From: Cephalopachus bancanus
Lineage: Eukaryota > Chordata > Mammalia > Primates > Tarsiidae
Assembly (NCBI GenBank): GCA_027257055.1
Contig: JAPVLO010000384.1
Span: forward strand, 2,046,001-2,110,000
Length of the DNA stretch: 64,000 nt
Direction: 5' to 3'
The notes beneath the pieces are model-generated. The model worked only from the letters and a program-made list of their open reading frames with translations, was not told where the DNA came from and ran no database searches. Below are positions 46,230-56,870 of this stretch, in pieces; positions within the stretch are counted from its first letter, which is position 1; each line of letters starts with the position of its first letter. The translations under genes and the position numbers were made by a program.

Positions 46230-46880
46230 TAACACCAGACTGATTCCAACGGATGAATGTTCTACAAAATATCTGACCGATACTCCTCAAAACTGTCAAG
46301 ATCATACAAAAACAAAGTCTGAGAAACTGCCACAGTCCAGAGGATCTGAAGGCACTAAGAGGATTAAATGAAATGTGGTATCTGGATGAGATCCTTAAAG
46401 AATAAAAACAAACATCAGGTAACCCAGAGAAATTAACATGTGTGAACTTCTGTGAATCCTGTTGTATCAAAATGTACTCAGTATTTGTGACCAAGGTACT
46501 ACGGTATGAAAAATAAGGGAAACTCACATTTTTCTCACTCATAAGTGGACCTTGAACAACTATTGTAATACTATAAAAAAAGGACTGACAGTGGCAGGAA
46601 ACTATGTGGGTGGGGGAGGCAGGGAAGGGCAGGGAGGTGGGATTAACGATAGTCAATATCTGTCTGGTGAAAGGGGGGCACACCTCATCAACAAGGGTCC
46701 CTGCACAATGAATATTTGTATACATAATGCTTAACTGTACCCCACAACTTAAAAATATATATATATGAAAAATAAGGGAAACTATAGGTAGAACTCAGTA
46801 TGAGGCATACGGAAAATCTTTGTGCTATCAGTGCAACTTTTTTGTATATCTAAAACAATTTTAAAAATATGTTAAACCCA
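46230..46880 (+). mobile_element. Ancient interspersed repeat (LINE 3'-end type), split by an L1
   Basis: 'caaaactgtcaagatcatac', 'tctgagaaactgccacag' and 'aaatgtggtatctggat' before the L1 insert, and 'gtgcaacttttttgtatatc' with 'taaaacaattttaaaa' after it, belong to one familiar old repeat. The family is not named with confidence. The insert is 46525-46763. Confidence 0.55.
46505..46783 (+). mobile_element. Very short L1 3'UTR insertion with perfect 20-bp TSD (variant B)
   Basis: TSD at 46505-46524 and 46764-46783 is identical over 20 bp ('tatgaaaaataagg' plus 'gaaact'). The 239-bp insert contains only the last codons of ORF2 and the 3'UTR, including the G-rich tract at about 46607-46642 and 'gggattaacgatagtcaata'. 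It ends 'ttaactgtaccccacaac' and an A/T-rich tail. Same 3'UTR class as the 18.7-24.7 kb L1. Confidence 0.97.
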
Positions 46881-46923
46881 TAAACCAGTTCATATGGGAG
46901 ATAAGCCTCTCAGAATTAAAAAT

Positions 46924-47018
46924 CACTTCCTAGTTGTATGTTCTAGTAACTTTAAATTTGTGTGCTTTACTTTTTTCTAATCTGTAAAATATAGATAATG
47001 CCTAGTTAACACATTTTT
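46924..47018 (+). mobile_element. MIR SINE, 5' half (split)
   Basis: 'cctagttgtatg', 'agtaactttaaatttgtg' and 'ttctaatctgtaaaatatag' then 'ataatgcctagtt' is the first half of a MIR. It stops where the minus-strand L1 begins. The second half resumes at 54438. Confidence 0.75.
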
Positions 47019-47246
47019 TCGTTTTTGTTTCATTTTATATATTTTATTTGATTTTTAAAGGCGCAGGGTACAATTCAGGGTTGGGTATACAGGTGGACAT
47101 TGTACAAGTAAAGTTTGGGCCTCCATTTGGTCCCCACTTTGCCTGGTTTCAGATCAGGTACCCTTATGGATACTGTGTTGCCCTTAATATCCACCCCAGC
47201 AGTATTCTGCTACTGCCAGTCCCTTTCTTACAGTATTTGGCAAATT

Positions 47247-48772
47247 TTCAGTGCCCACTTCTGAATGAGAACGTATGAGACTCTGTTCTTTGTTTCTGTG
47301 ATAGACCACTGAGTATTATACACTCTAAATCCATCCAGGTTGCTGTGAAGTCCATGTTTGTCCTTTCTATAGCTGTGTAATATTGCATTGTGTATATATA
47401 TCACGTTTTTTGAAATTCAGTTCAGTTTCGATGGGAAACATGATTGGTTCCATGTTTTTGCTATTTTGAATAATGCTGCAATAAACATGCATATGCAGGT
47501 ATCTTTTTTGTGGAATGATTTGAGTTCCTCCTAGTATATTCCCAATCGGGGGATCGTTGGGTCATATGGAAGGTCAATTTCTAGTTCTTTTAGAAATAGC
47601 CACACTGTCTTCCAAAGAGGCTACACTAGTTTGCATTCCCACCAGTGTAGAAGCATTCCCTTTTCACTGCGTCCTTACCAGCATCTATTGTTTGTTATAT
47701 TAATGATGGCCATTCTTACTGGCGTTAGGTGGTATCTGAATGTGATTGTGATTTGCATTTCTCTGATGATGAGTGAGGCTGAGCACTTTTTCATGTGTCT
47801 GTTGGCAGTTTGTATATCTTCTTTTGAGAGGTGTCTATTCATGTCTTTTTGCCCACTCACTTTTGAGTAGGACTGTTTGCTTTTTTCCTTTCGGCACATT
47901 TGAGTTCCTTGTAAATCGTGGATGTTAAACCTTTGTCAGATTTATAGTTGGCAGATATTTTTTCCCATTCTGTGGGCTGTCTCCCCATTCTCTTGATGGT
48001 TTCTTTTGGTTTGCAGAAGCTTTTCAGTTTATCAAGATCCCACTTATCTATCTTAGCACATATGGCATGAACAACTGGGGTTTTCATCAGGAATTTGTTT
48101 CCTATTCCAATTCTGTAGTCTCCAGCGTTTTCTAAGATTCTTATAGTTTGAAGTTTTATGTGCAGGTCTTTGATCCATTAAGAGTTGATTTTTGTGTATG
48201 GTGATAGGTAGGGGTTCTGTTTCAATCTTCTGCATGGGGTCAGTCAGTTTTCCCAGCACCATTTACTGAATAGGTTCTCCTCTCCCCAGTGGTTGTTGTT
48301 GGAGGCTTTATCAAAGACGAGTTGGTTGAGGAATTGAGGTTTTGCTTCTGGAATCTCTATCCTGTTCTATTTGTCCATATGCCTATTCTTGTGCCAATAC
48401 CAGGCTGTTTTGATTATTGTAGCCTTATAGCAAAGACTGAAGTCTAGAAGTGTGATGCCTCTCGCTTTTGTGTTTTTGTTGTTGTTTCTTTGCTACGGAT
48501 TGTTTTTTCATGATTGTTTATGCTTCCATATGGGTTTCTGTATTGTTATTTCCAGGTCTGAGAAAAATGATGTTGGTAATTTAATGGGTATTGCGTTAAA
48601 TCTGTAGATTTCCTTGGGTAGGATGGACCTCTTAACAATGTTGATTCTTCTAATCAATGAGCATGGCGTTATTTTTCCATTTGTATCATCTTTGATTTGT
48701 TTGAGCAGTGTTTTGTAGTTTTTACTGTAAAGATCTTTCACTTCACTGGTTAGGAAGATGCTGAGGTATTTC

Positions 48773-48830
<58 letters not shown>

Positions 48831-51117
48831 TGTGTGTGTCTGTGTGTCTATTGTGAATGAGACTGTGCTTTTTATTTGGTTCTCTGCCTGCTTGTTGTTG
48901 GTGTATAAGAATAAAACCATCTTTTGCACATTTATTTTGTACCCGAAACTTTGCCAAAGTCCTTTATCAGTGCAAGGAGGCTTTTGACAGATTTTCTGGG
49001 ATTTTTGAGGTATAGGGTCATGTCATGAGCAAAGAGGGATAACTTCATTCCTTCTTCTCCTATTTGAATACAGCTGATTTCTTTCTCTTGTCTCATTGCT
49101 CTAGCTAGGACTTCCAACACAATGTTGACCAGAAGCCGTGAGAATAATCAGCCTTATCTTGTTCCGGTTTTCAAGGGGAATGCTTCCAGTTTCTGTCTGT
49201 TTAGCAATATGCTGGCTGTGAATTTATCATAGATGGCACTTACTATTTTGACGTATGTTCCTTCTATGCCTAGCTGTTTGAGGGTTTTCATTAAGTGGGG
49301 ATGATGGATTTTATCAACAGTTTTTCCTGTATCTAATGATATAATCATGTGGTTCCTGTTTATATATCTGTTGATATATTTAATTATATTTATAGTCTTG
49401 CAGATGTTGAACCAGTCCTGCATATCAGGGATGAAGCTTACTTGGTCAGGGATGATTTTTGTGATGTGTTGTTGGATCTGATTTGCTAGAATCTTGTTAA
49501 TAATTTGTGCATTTATGTTCGTTAGGGATATTGGTCTGTAGTTCTTTTTGTTGAATTTTTACTTGGTTTGGGTATCAGTTTGATGTTAGCTTTGTGAAAT
49601 GATTTGGGGAAAATTACGTCTTGCTCAATTGTCTGGAATACTGTCAATAGGATTCGTATCAACTCCTCCTTGTATATTTTGTAGAATTCCTCTGGAAAGT
49701 CATCTGGTCCAGGGCTGTTTTTTTCTTTTGTAGGCAGTTTTCTTATAATGGAGTCAATTTCCTGGGTTGCTATTGGTCTATTTAGTGTAACAATGCTTTC
49801 TTGTTTCAAACTTGGGGTGCTGTGTGATGTCAGAAAGTCCTCCATTTCATTTAGGTTATCAATTTTATTTCCATTCAGGTGTGCATCGTAGTCTCTGATA
49901 ATCTTTTGTGTTTCTTAGAGGTCAGTTGTGATTTGATCTTTTGTGGTTTTGATTGTGATTATTTGGACCTTTTCTCTCTTTTTCTTGGTCATTCTGGCTA
50001 GGAGTCAATCAATCTTGTTTATTCTTTCAAAAACCTAGCTTTTTGTTTTGTTGATTGTTTTTTTCTATGATATTTTTGTCTTCTATGTTCTGTATGGGAT
50101 TTTACTTTGGTGATCTAGATTCTTTTGTTAAAGTTAGGGTTTTGGTGGTCGTGTTTTTCCAGCTCCCTTAGGTGATTTGTTAGGCTGTCCACTTGTGATT
50201 TTTCCATTTTCTTGTTTTGTGTTCATAGAGCTATAAGTCCCCCTTTAAAACTGTTTTCATGGCATCCCAGAGGTTTTAGTAAGATGTTTCTTCATTTTTA
50301 TTTGTTACGAGGAATCTTTTAATTTCTGTTTTGATTTTCATGTTGACTCAGTAATTCGTCAGCATCATGCTGCTTAGTGTCCACATCTTTTTGTTGGTGT
50401 TGATATTTATCTTTATTCCACTGTGGACTGAGAAGGTGCATGGCAGTATTTTGATCTTATGAAATTTATTTATGTTTGATTTATGGCTGAGTATGTGATT
50501 GATCTTGGAGTATATTCATTGTGTGATGAGTAGAATCTATATTCTGCAGTTTTTTGGGTGGAGGGTTCTGTAGGTATCTATTAAGTGTATTTGGTCAAGT
50601 GTCAAGTTGAAGTTCCAGATCTCTTTGTTGATTCTTTGCCTCAAATTATCTATCTTGGGCTGTTTTCAGGGTGTTTAAGTTCCCAGCTAGAACACTGTTA
50701 AAGTCAATATCTTTTTTTAGTTTACTTAGTAGTTGCTTTATAGACATTGGTATCCCTGTGTTGGTGCATATATATTTAGAATGGATATTTCTTGTTGATG
50801 GATTGAAGCTTTCATCATTATGTAATGTCCTTTTGTATCTTTTTAAATTTTTGATAGCTTAAAGGATGTTTTGTCTGGTATTAAGAATCTAACTCCTGCC
50901 TTCTTTTGTGATCCGTTCACCTGAAAATTCATTTTTCATCCTCTAACTTTGAGTCTATGTATCTCTCTTGTGGTGAGTTGAGTTTCCCGGATGAAGCAAA
51001 CTTTTGCATCATGGTTTTTTATCCAGTTTGCCATTCTGAGTCTTTTCAGTGGTGCATTTAGTCCATTCACATTCAGAATGATTATTGAAATTTGGTTGTT
51101 TATCCCCGTTATGAGGT
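47247..51117 (-). pseudogene. L1 ORF2p remnant with damaged RT active site
   Basis: Starts ITGINNQISIIILNVNGLNAP near 51117. The endonuclease has 'CFIRETQLT'. The RT part includes '[16 protein letters not shown]' (49154-49423). The RT catalytic motif reads LFAHD instead of LFADD (49022-49036): the first catalytic Asp is His. The C-terminal frames at 47675-48262 include '[12 protein letters not shown]' and the region ends 'SVLSDLSQKQRTES'. It is split by many frameshifts and by a (GT)n expansion at 48775-48849. Confidence 0.92.
48775..48849. repeat. Microsatellite (GT)n inside L1 ORF2
   Basis: About 35 GT units with CT interruptions near the end. At the equivalent place in the other L1 (about 20537-20550) only 'tttttgtgtgcgg' is present, so the tract expanded after insertion. 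Confidence 0.97.
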
Positions 51118-51464
51118 TCTTATGAAGTTTTTTCTTCATTTGTTTTCTTTCTACTGTTGAGTTCATGTATGTGTATATTTTCAAGTTTGCAGTTGTAATG
51201 CATGCTCTGTTGATTTTGTGTTCCCCTGTTCTCTTGGGAAGTGCATGGTCATTCTCTTTTTTCTTTCTTCTGTACTTTATACCCTTTTTTTTTTTTTTTT
51301 GACTTGGAGTCTCACTCTGTCGTTCAGACTGGAGTGCAGTGACCGCTCCCGGTCACTGCAGCCTCCACCTGCTGGGCTCTGGTGATCCTTCTGTCTCAGT
51401 TTTATACCTTTTTAAGAGTCTCCTGTATAGCTGGTCTGGAAGCTGCATACTCTTAGGGGTTGAT
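51111..51464 (-). repeat. L1-internal duplication, copy 1 (holds an Alu)
   Basis: Covers the ORF1 end, inter-ORF region and ORF2 start. About 90% identical by eye to 52169-52392, apart from the Alu inserted at 51284-51400. Confidence 0.9.
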
Positions 51465-52168
51465 GTCTGGGAAAGATTTTAATTCTCCATTGCTGATGAA
51501 GCTGAGCTGGACTGGATAGGAAATTCTGGGTTGAAATTATTTATCTTTGAGGACTTTGACTATTAGGCTTCAGTCCCTTCTAGCTTATAGTGCTTCTGCC
51601 AGTAGGTCTGCTGCCATTCTGGTTGGTTTTCCCCGGTAGATAGTCTAACCTTTCTCTCTTGTTGTGTTTAGGATTTTGCTTTTGTACTTGCTTTGTGTAG
51701 GTGAATTGCTACGTGTCTAGGGGTTGATCTTTTCATTTGCTGTCATGCTGGTATTGTCTGTATCTCTTGTGTTTGGATGGTCACTCCTCTGGTGAGATGG
51801 GGAAAGTTTTCTTGGATAAACTCCTGGAATACCTGCTCTAAGATATTCTCCCATACCCTTTCTTCTTCTGGGATACCAATCAGGCACAGGTTTGGTCTCT
51901 TTATCAAATTATGCATGTCTTGGAGACTTTGTTCTTTCTTTCTGAGTTTTCTTTCTATGTTTTTTACTGACTGGGTTAATTCCATATTTTGGTCTTCAAT
52001 TTCTGAGATTCTTTCTTCTTCTTGATTAATTCTGCTTTTCATACTTATCTTGTTATTTATTGCCTGAATGAAATTTTTAATGGTCAATTTCTTTCAATAT
52101 TGCATCTTATCTTTCCTGGATCTTATTCACTCTTCCCACTCATTCTCTAATCCCTGTTGTATTTCATC
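51220..52168 (-). pseudogene. L1 ORF1p remnant
   Basis: The frame at 51743-52087 reads the coiled coil and the start of the RNA-binding domain: 'SRINQEEERISEIEDQNMELTQSVKNIERKL', 'LIKRPNLCLIGIPEEER', 'FIQENFPHLTRG'. It stops at 51743 in the middle of the protein. Further C-terminal text runs to about 51400, interrupted by the Alu. The upstream part of ORF1 is displaced by the duplicate at 52169-52392. Confidence 0.85.
51276..51408 (-). mobile_element. Partial Alu (3' half) with TSD inside L1
   Basis: TSD 'tttatacc' at 51276-51283 and 51401-51408. The 117-bp insert has a poly-T head and right-monomer sequence ending 'tgatccttctgtctcag'. The duplicate of this L1 region at 52169-52392 lacks the Alu and shows the empty site. 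Confidence 0.95.
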
Positions 52169-52392
52169 ATGAGGTTCTTATGAAGTTTTTTCTTCATTTT
52201 TTTCTTTTGTTGGGTTCATGTATGTGTGTGTTTTCAAGTTTGCAGTTGCAATGTATGCTCTGTTAATTTTGTGTTCTCCTGTTCTCTTGAGAAGTGCGTG
52301 GTCATTCTCTTTTTCCTTTCATCTGTACTTAATACCTTTTTAAGAGTCTCCTGTATAACTAATCTGGAAGTTGCATACTCTTAGGGATTGAT
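52169..52392 (-). repeat. L1-internal duplication, copy 2 (empty site)
   Basis: Direct repeat of 51111-51464 without the Alu, about 0.9 kb away in the same orientation, located at the ORF1/5'UTR junction. Confidence 0.9.
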
Positions 52393-54430
52393 ATTGTTGG
52401 TGATTTCCATTGTTTAGACTCTGAAGTTTGATTTTTGTCACACCACTATTCTAGATGTCTTCCCTATCCAGTTCTCAAGATGGTGGCAAGATTCCTGTTT
52501 TGTCTTCTCCAGAAGACACTGGAAATTACCTGTGGTCTTCCATTGATTTTTCCTCATTTGTGACAGATCTCTTTCCTTTCTCTTTAGTTCCATTATTCAG
52601 TGGTGGTAGGAAGGGCTTTTGCTTCTGATGTTTGCTCAGCCCTCTATTTTTCCCTGATCAGGGCTCTGAATTTGTTCTATTATAAGATCCCTGTCTGAAG
52701 GTAGGGTGCTTTACTGTCTCTTGTAGTTTTGGAGTTGAATAAAGGTGGAGAATGGGGAGCTGAGATCCAGAAACTTCTTGCAAATCACAATGTTCATTGA
52801 TTGCGATGTAGACCTACTTCCTACCATCATTCTGTATAACAATGCAATGGATATGTGTGTATACTCCCTGAGTTCAAGATATGGTAACAAAGAAAAATAG
52901 AATGAAATAAGACAGACAAAAATAAGCACAGAAAAACAGAAGCAGAAACTGCAATTAAAAACAATTAAATACACACTCAGACACACAAACTAAAACCAAA
53001 ATAAACTGGAAAAACAAAATAAAACAAACAAACAAAAAGCCCAAATCTCCGGAAAACTGAACACACATATGCACACATCCAACACAAAATTAAAAAGAAA
53101 AAAAAAGAATTCAAATCAAACCCTCATACAAATATTCACACACATTGAACTAAAAAAAGAGGGGAAAAAACCCAGAAACATGAGCACTCAATCATTCACA
53201 TACACACATAAACAGTAAAAGAAAAGAAGAAAGAAAGAAACGGAAGAAAAAAGTAGAAAAGTGATTGGGAATCCAGATCAAACACTCACATACATATTAC
53301 TACACAAAAGCAGAAGAAAAAAAACATTAAAAAACAAACAAACTAGGAAACAAACAAACAAAAACCAAAAAACAGAAGGCCACCTGCCCTCTTGTGGCAG
53401 GTTCTGTAATTGTTCCTCTCAGCTGCTCACAGGTAAGCCCCTCTGCTGTCTCCTGTGGAGCTGTGGCTTCATTCACAATCTCCCCAGTGTCTGGCCAGAG
53501 AAGGGGGGCAGACAATGTGGGTGGGTGGGGTTCAGTCCTTCCATTCCACTCTCATGTTTCCAAGGGGATTCCTTCCAGTGAGGGGTGTGGGGGGGTGCAG
53601 GATTGTCTCTTCCCTGATTGCTCACAGAGGGTGCCCCAACCAGGCTTATCCTGGAGTAGAGTCTTCCTACCTAGCTGACTACCAGGCTCTGCTTGGGTTT
53701 GTCCCTCTCAGCCATGCCCCAGCCATGTGGGTCTGATGTTCCAAGGATTGCTGGGGAGGAAGGGGTTGGGTCATCCCCAGACTCACCACTGATCTCTTTG
53801 GAGGCCTTCTTCATCCTTTTCTGGTCACAACTTTTGTCTCACTGCTGAACCAGGGTACAGGGTGGGGTGTCTGAGACTCAGCCCTATTCCTGAGTCTGTG
53901 TTTTCAGGATATTCCCTCTGGGTCATGATCAACCCTTGAGTAGTTAATCCACCAGTTATAGAGAATGTGTCTGTTGCTCTGTGGTGAGCAAGCAGAAGCA
54001 CTTTCTTGTCCAGTTTCCACAATGGTGGCAGGGTGCCTGTTTCATCTTCTCCAGTGGGCCTCTGCTCTTGTTTCCTCACTGTGTTCCCTCCACAGCCCTT
54101 GCTGCCAGTGTCTGGCCAGGTGCTGCAGTGGTGAAGCAGAGCCTGGAGCCAGCAGTCACCCTCAGCAGCTTCTGTCCAGGAAGGACGTTGCTCATTTTAA
54201 AAAAAATGGTACTTGGCTGCTGTGACCTGGGAAGCAATAGGGTTTAAGCAGAGCAGCTGTGGCACCAGCCGCTTCAGCAGGACAGCTCTGGCCACTTGCT
54301 CCCAAGTCTCCACTCAGTCGGGCACTCACATGCCTGCTTACTCACAGACACATCCACAAAATTTTCCACACACTCACTCACTCATGCTGGGATTCACGTA
54401 GTCCAACTGGCTCTGCTGCCGTCTTCCCAG
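52393..54430 (-). promoter_or_regulatory. L1 5'UTR, long form
   Basis: About 2 kb. 52700-53390 is A/C-rich on + (T/G-rich in the sense direction) with many CA and AAAC units. 53390-54430 is G+C-rich. 'ccagttctcaagatggtggc' at 52470 and 'ccagtttccacaatggtggc' at 54020 are two related units, so the UTR has internal repetition. Frames of 84-106 codons here are not considered genes. Confidence 0.7.
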
Positions 54431-54437
54431 TAGCCCT

Positions 54438-54562
54438 CAATACGTTTGTTGAGTGTATTAAGCAACTTAATATGAAAGACTTATAGCAGTGTCTAGCACA
54501 CAGTGAGCATTGCATGTGCCAGCTACTATTTTGTTCAGTTGTTCTTATTACCACTCAGTGCC
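54438..54562 (+). mobile_element. MIR SINE, 3' half (split)
   Basis: 'tttgttgagtgtattaagc', 'gcagtgtctagcacacagtg' and 'agcattgcatgtgccagcta' complete the MIR begun at 46924. Confidence 0.75.
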
Positions 54563-54649
54563 CTTTCCATTCTATCATTCTGTTGCTGTGAGCATATAAC
54601 ATTTTCTAGTAGCATTTTCTCTAATGGGAGCTAAGTTATTCCCTCCAGC

Positions 54650-54877
54650 CCAGTGGTTCTTAACAGAGCAATTTTGTCCACACACATTGACCCCTTCCCT
54701 CAGGGAACATTTGGCAATGTATGGCGACATTTTTGGTTGTCACACTAGGGTGGTGAGACTGACGTATAGTGGGTGGAAGCCAGAAATGACACTGAACATT
54801 CAAGGATGCAAAGGACATAAGATCATGAGTAGTCATCTCACCCAAGATGTCAAAAGAGGAATGGCAGGAAAATCCTG
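54650..54877 (+). mobile_element. MER5A (hAT-Charlie MITE)
   Basis: 'cagtggttcttaac' start, 'cagggaacatttggcaatgt', 'acatttttggttgtcacac', 'tagtgggtggaagccag', and the end 'aaaatcctg' complementary to the start. It is essentially full length, non-autonomous, and was moved by a hAT transposase. The 84-codon frame across it is incidental. Confidence 0.93.
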
Positions 54878-55035
54878 ACTTGGATCTTGTTTCCCAGACG
54901 AATCTTTAAGATGGACAAAGAAAGTTGAAGAGACTCATTTCTCTGCTGTCCATGTAGTCTGAGACTTATGTAGTAGGTCATGTGTTTTATATAGATCATG
55001 AAAACCAAGGCCTTTTACATACTCTAAAGCATCTC

Positions 55036-55349
55036 AAAACAATAACACAGCCGGGCTCGGAGGCTCAACCTGTAATTCCGCGCCTTTGGGAGGCTGAGGT
55101 GAGTGGATTGCCTGTGCTTGCGGGTTCGAGACCTGTCTGGGGAGGCAAGAACTCATCTCTACAATAAATCAAAAAATCAGCCAGGTGTGGTAGCGCACAC
55201 CTGTAATCCCGGCTACTCAGAAGGCTGAGGCGGAAGGATCGCCGGAGCCCAGCAGGTCGAGGCTGCAGTGGCCAGAAGCGGTCACTGCACTCCAGTCTGG
55301 GTGACAGAGTGAGACTCCAACTCAAAAAACAAAACAAAACAATAACACA
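55036..55349 (+). mobile_element. Alu SINE, full length, with 14-bp TSD
   Basis: TSD 'aaaacaataacaca' at 55036-55049 and 55336-55349. Body 55050-55335, with the lineage markers and a tail of AAAAC units. The B-box region reads 'gggttcgagacct'. Confidence 0.98.
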
Positions 55350-56822
55350 AATCAGCACATCTTGAGTGCAATCGTATTAATGCTAAATTAGTTAAAGTTT
55401 TTTTCTTAAGTTTTCACATTCTTCTTTATCAGAATTGACTGACCTGGAGTAAGGCTTTCCCTAAATAAAACCATAAGAAGCATTATAACGTTTATTTCAA
55501 ATAATTTGGGAAATTAAAACCAGCTTATGGAGAATATAGGGATGACTATAATTCTGCTAATTAGTAAGTAACTTATTTAAGCTTTAAATGAGAAATCGCT
55601 AAACTTTGGAAAGTACAGTTAAAAACAACTTTCTTATTTACTTCCCAAATTCTAAGACATAGATTACAACTTTTCCAAGGGGCATTTAAAAGCTACTTAT
55701 TTGTAATGAGAATAAGCTGCATACTGTTTGCCTTAATCTATATTTACTGACTAAATAAAAGCCCAGATATAAAAAAGACTTTAGAAAATTCCATGCTAAA
55801 CACCTTGATATGTTGAAAGAAATACTAAATTTAGCTGCTTACAGAGAAAAAAAATTTTTTTACTTAGTATTTTATCTACATATAAATGTATTAGTTTCAA
55901 ACTAAATAGCAATGCAGACATAAAAACTCTGACAAGATTCTTTCTTCTACATTACTGTTTGAAAAAACTATATTACTTTATAATCATCAATCTTAAGATG
56001 TAAATATAATGAAAGAAATCAAACACATTGAAATATGTATTCTAGTTTTAAGAAAGAAAGAAAGCTATATATAAAGTTTAATCGATACGTTAATGATTGA
56101 CTTTGAAAACTGAGAATCTGTGCCAGAAATTTAGAGCCATTTATCTTAGCTGTATCCTGTTGCTAAGGCTATTCTGTGGAGAACTGTGGGACAATAAACC
56201 TAGGATACATAAAGAAGTTTAAAAATTTTTTAAATTGATTTCCGTAGTGATTTGTGAACCTGCAAATTCCTTGGCAGACACAGAATGCTGTGACCCTGCG
56301 GTTGCCTGCATTCTCCATGAAAACATAAGGTCTTGAAAATAGAGTCTGCTATTTTCCACGCCACTGTGTTCTCAGACACTAACTCAATCTTGCAGTAAAT
56401 ATTTTTGAATAACTAAATGACAATGGGACTTTAGCTTCTGGCCTTGAAAGATTTACCCTCCACCCACAAACAAAATGAAAAGATATAAAAAGTTACAAAG
56501 AATTCTCTGCAGGCACCAGACAGCAACTCACCCAGAGCTATGAATTTTGAGAGAAGGAAAGCATAAAATAAGGGAGCCCATATTTATACCAGCGATTTCC
56601 TTGAGGGCATATTCTGAACTACAGTGCAAAAAGAGGAAGTCTCAGAGTGGAAGAAACAGACTCACTTCAATATAGATAAGGCAGCAAAGTTAGGGGAGGA
56701 CTCAGGGTTCCAGAGAGAAGTCTGCAAAATAGGAGCTCCAGAAATATGTGAAGTATTTCCATAAGAAGGTCACTTTGGTCAACTTTCACACTGTGCATGC
56801 AAAAACTGAGACTACTGTAAAC
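55350..56822. other. Unassigned A+T-rich DNA
   Basis: No gene or named repeat recognised. Confidence 0.4.
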
Positions 56823-56837
56823 TAGAGAGAGAGAGAA

Positions 56838-56870
<33 letters not shown>
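56823..56870. repeat. (GA)n microsatellite
   Basis: GA units interrupted twice by GAAA. The serine/leucine-rich frame on the minus strand is an artefact. Confidence 0.97.

Larger units (their letters stand above)
47020..54436 (-). mobile_element. Second near-full-length L1 (variant C 3'UTR), inserted in a MIR
   Basis: About 7.4 kb on the minus strand: 3'UTR 47022-47246 with the extra block seen at 0.97 kb, ORF2 remnant 47247-51117, ORF1 remnant about 51220-52168, and a long 5'UTR to about 54430 that ends in a 'gaagacggcagcagagcc'-type start (sense). It contains a partial Alu at 51284-51400 and an internal duplication (51111-51464 and 52169-52392). The worn TSD lies in the split MIR: 'aacacattt' against 'caatacgttt'. 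More mutated than the L1 at 18-24 kb. Confidence 0.93.

Noticed and set aside
46171..46725. 184-codon minus-strand frame
   Set aside because: Runs across the antisense of an L1 3'UTR insertion and an old repeat; composition and context show it is not a gene.
53261..54247. Cluster of 84-106 codon frames in G+C-rich DNA, considered as a gene or CpG island
   Set aside because: The position fits the 5'UTR of the adjacent L1. Few CpGs were seen and no protein domain.
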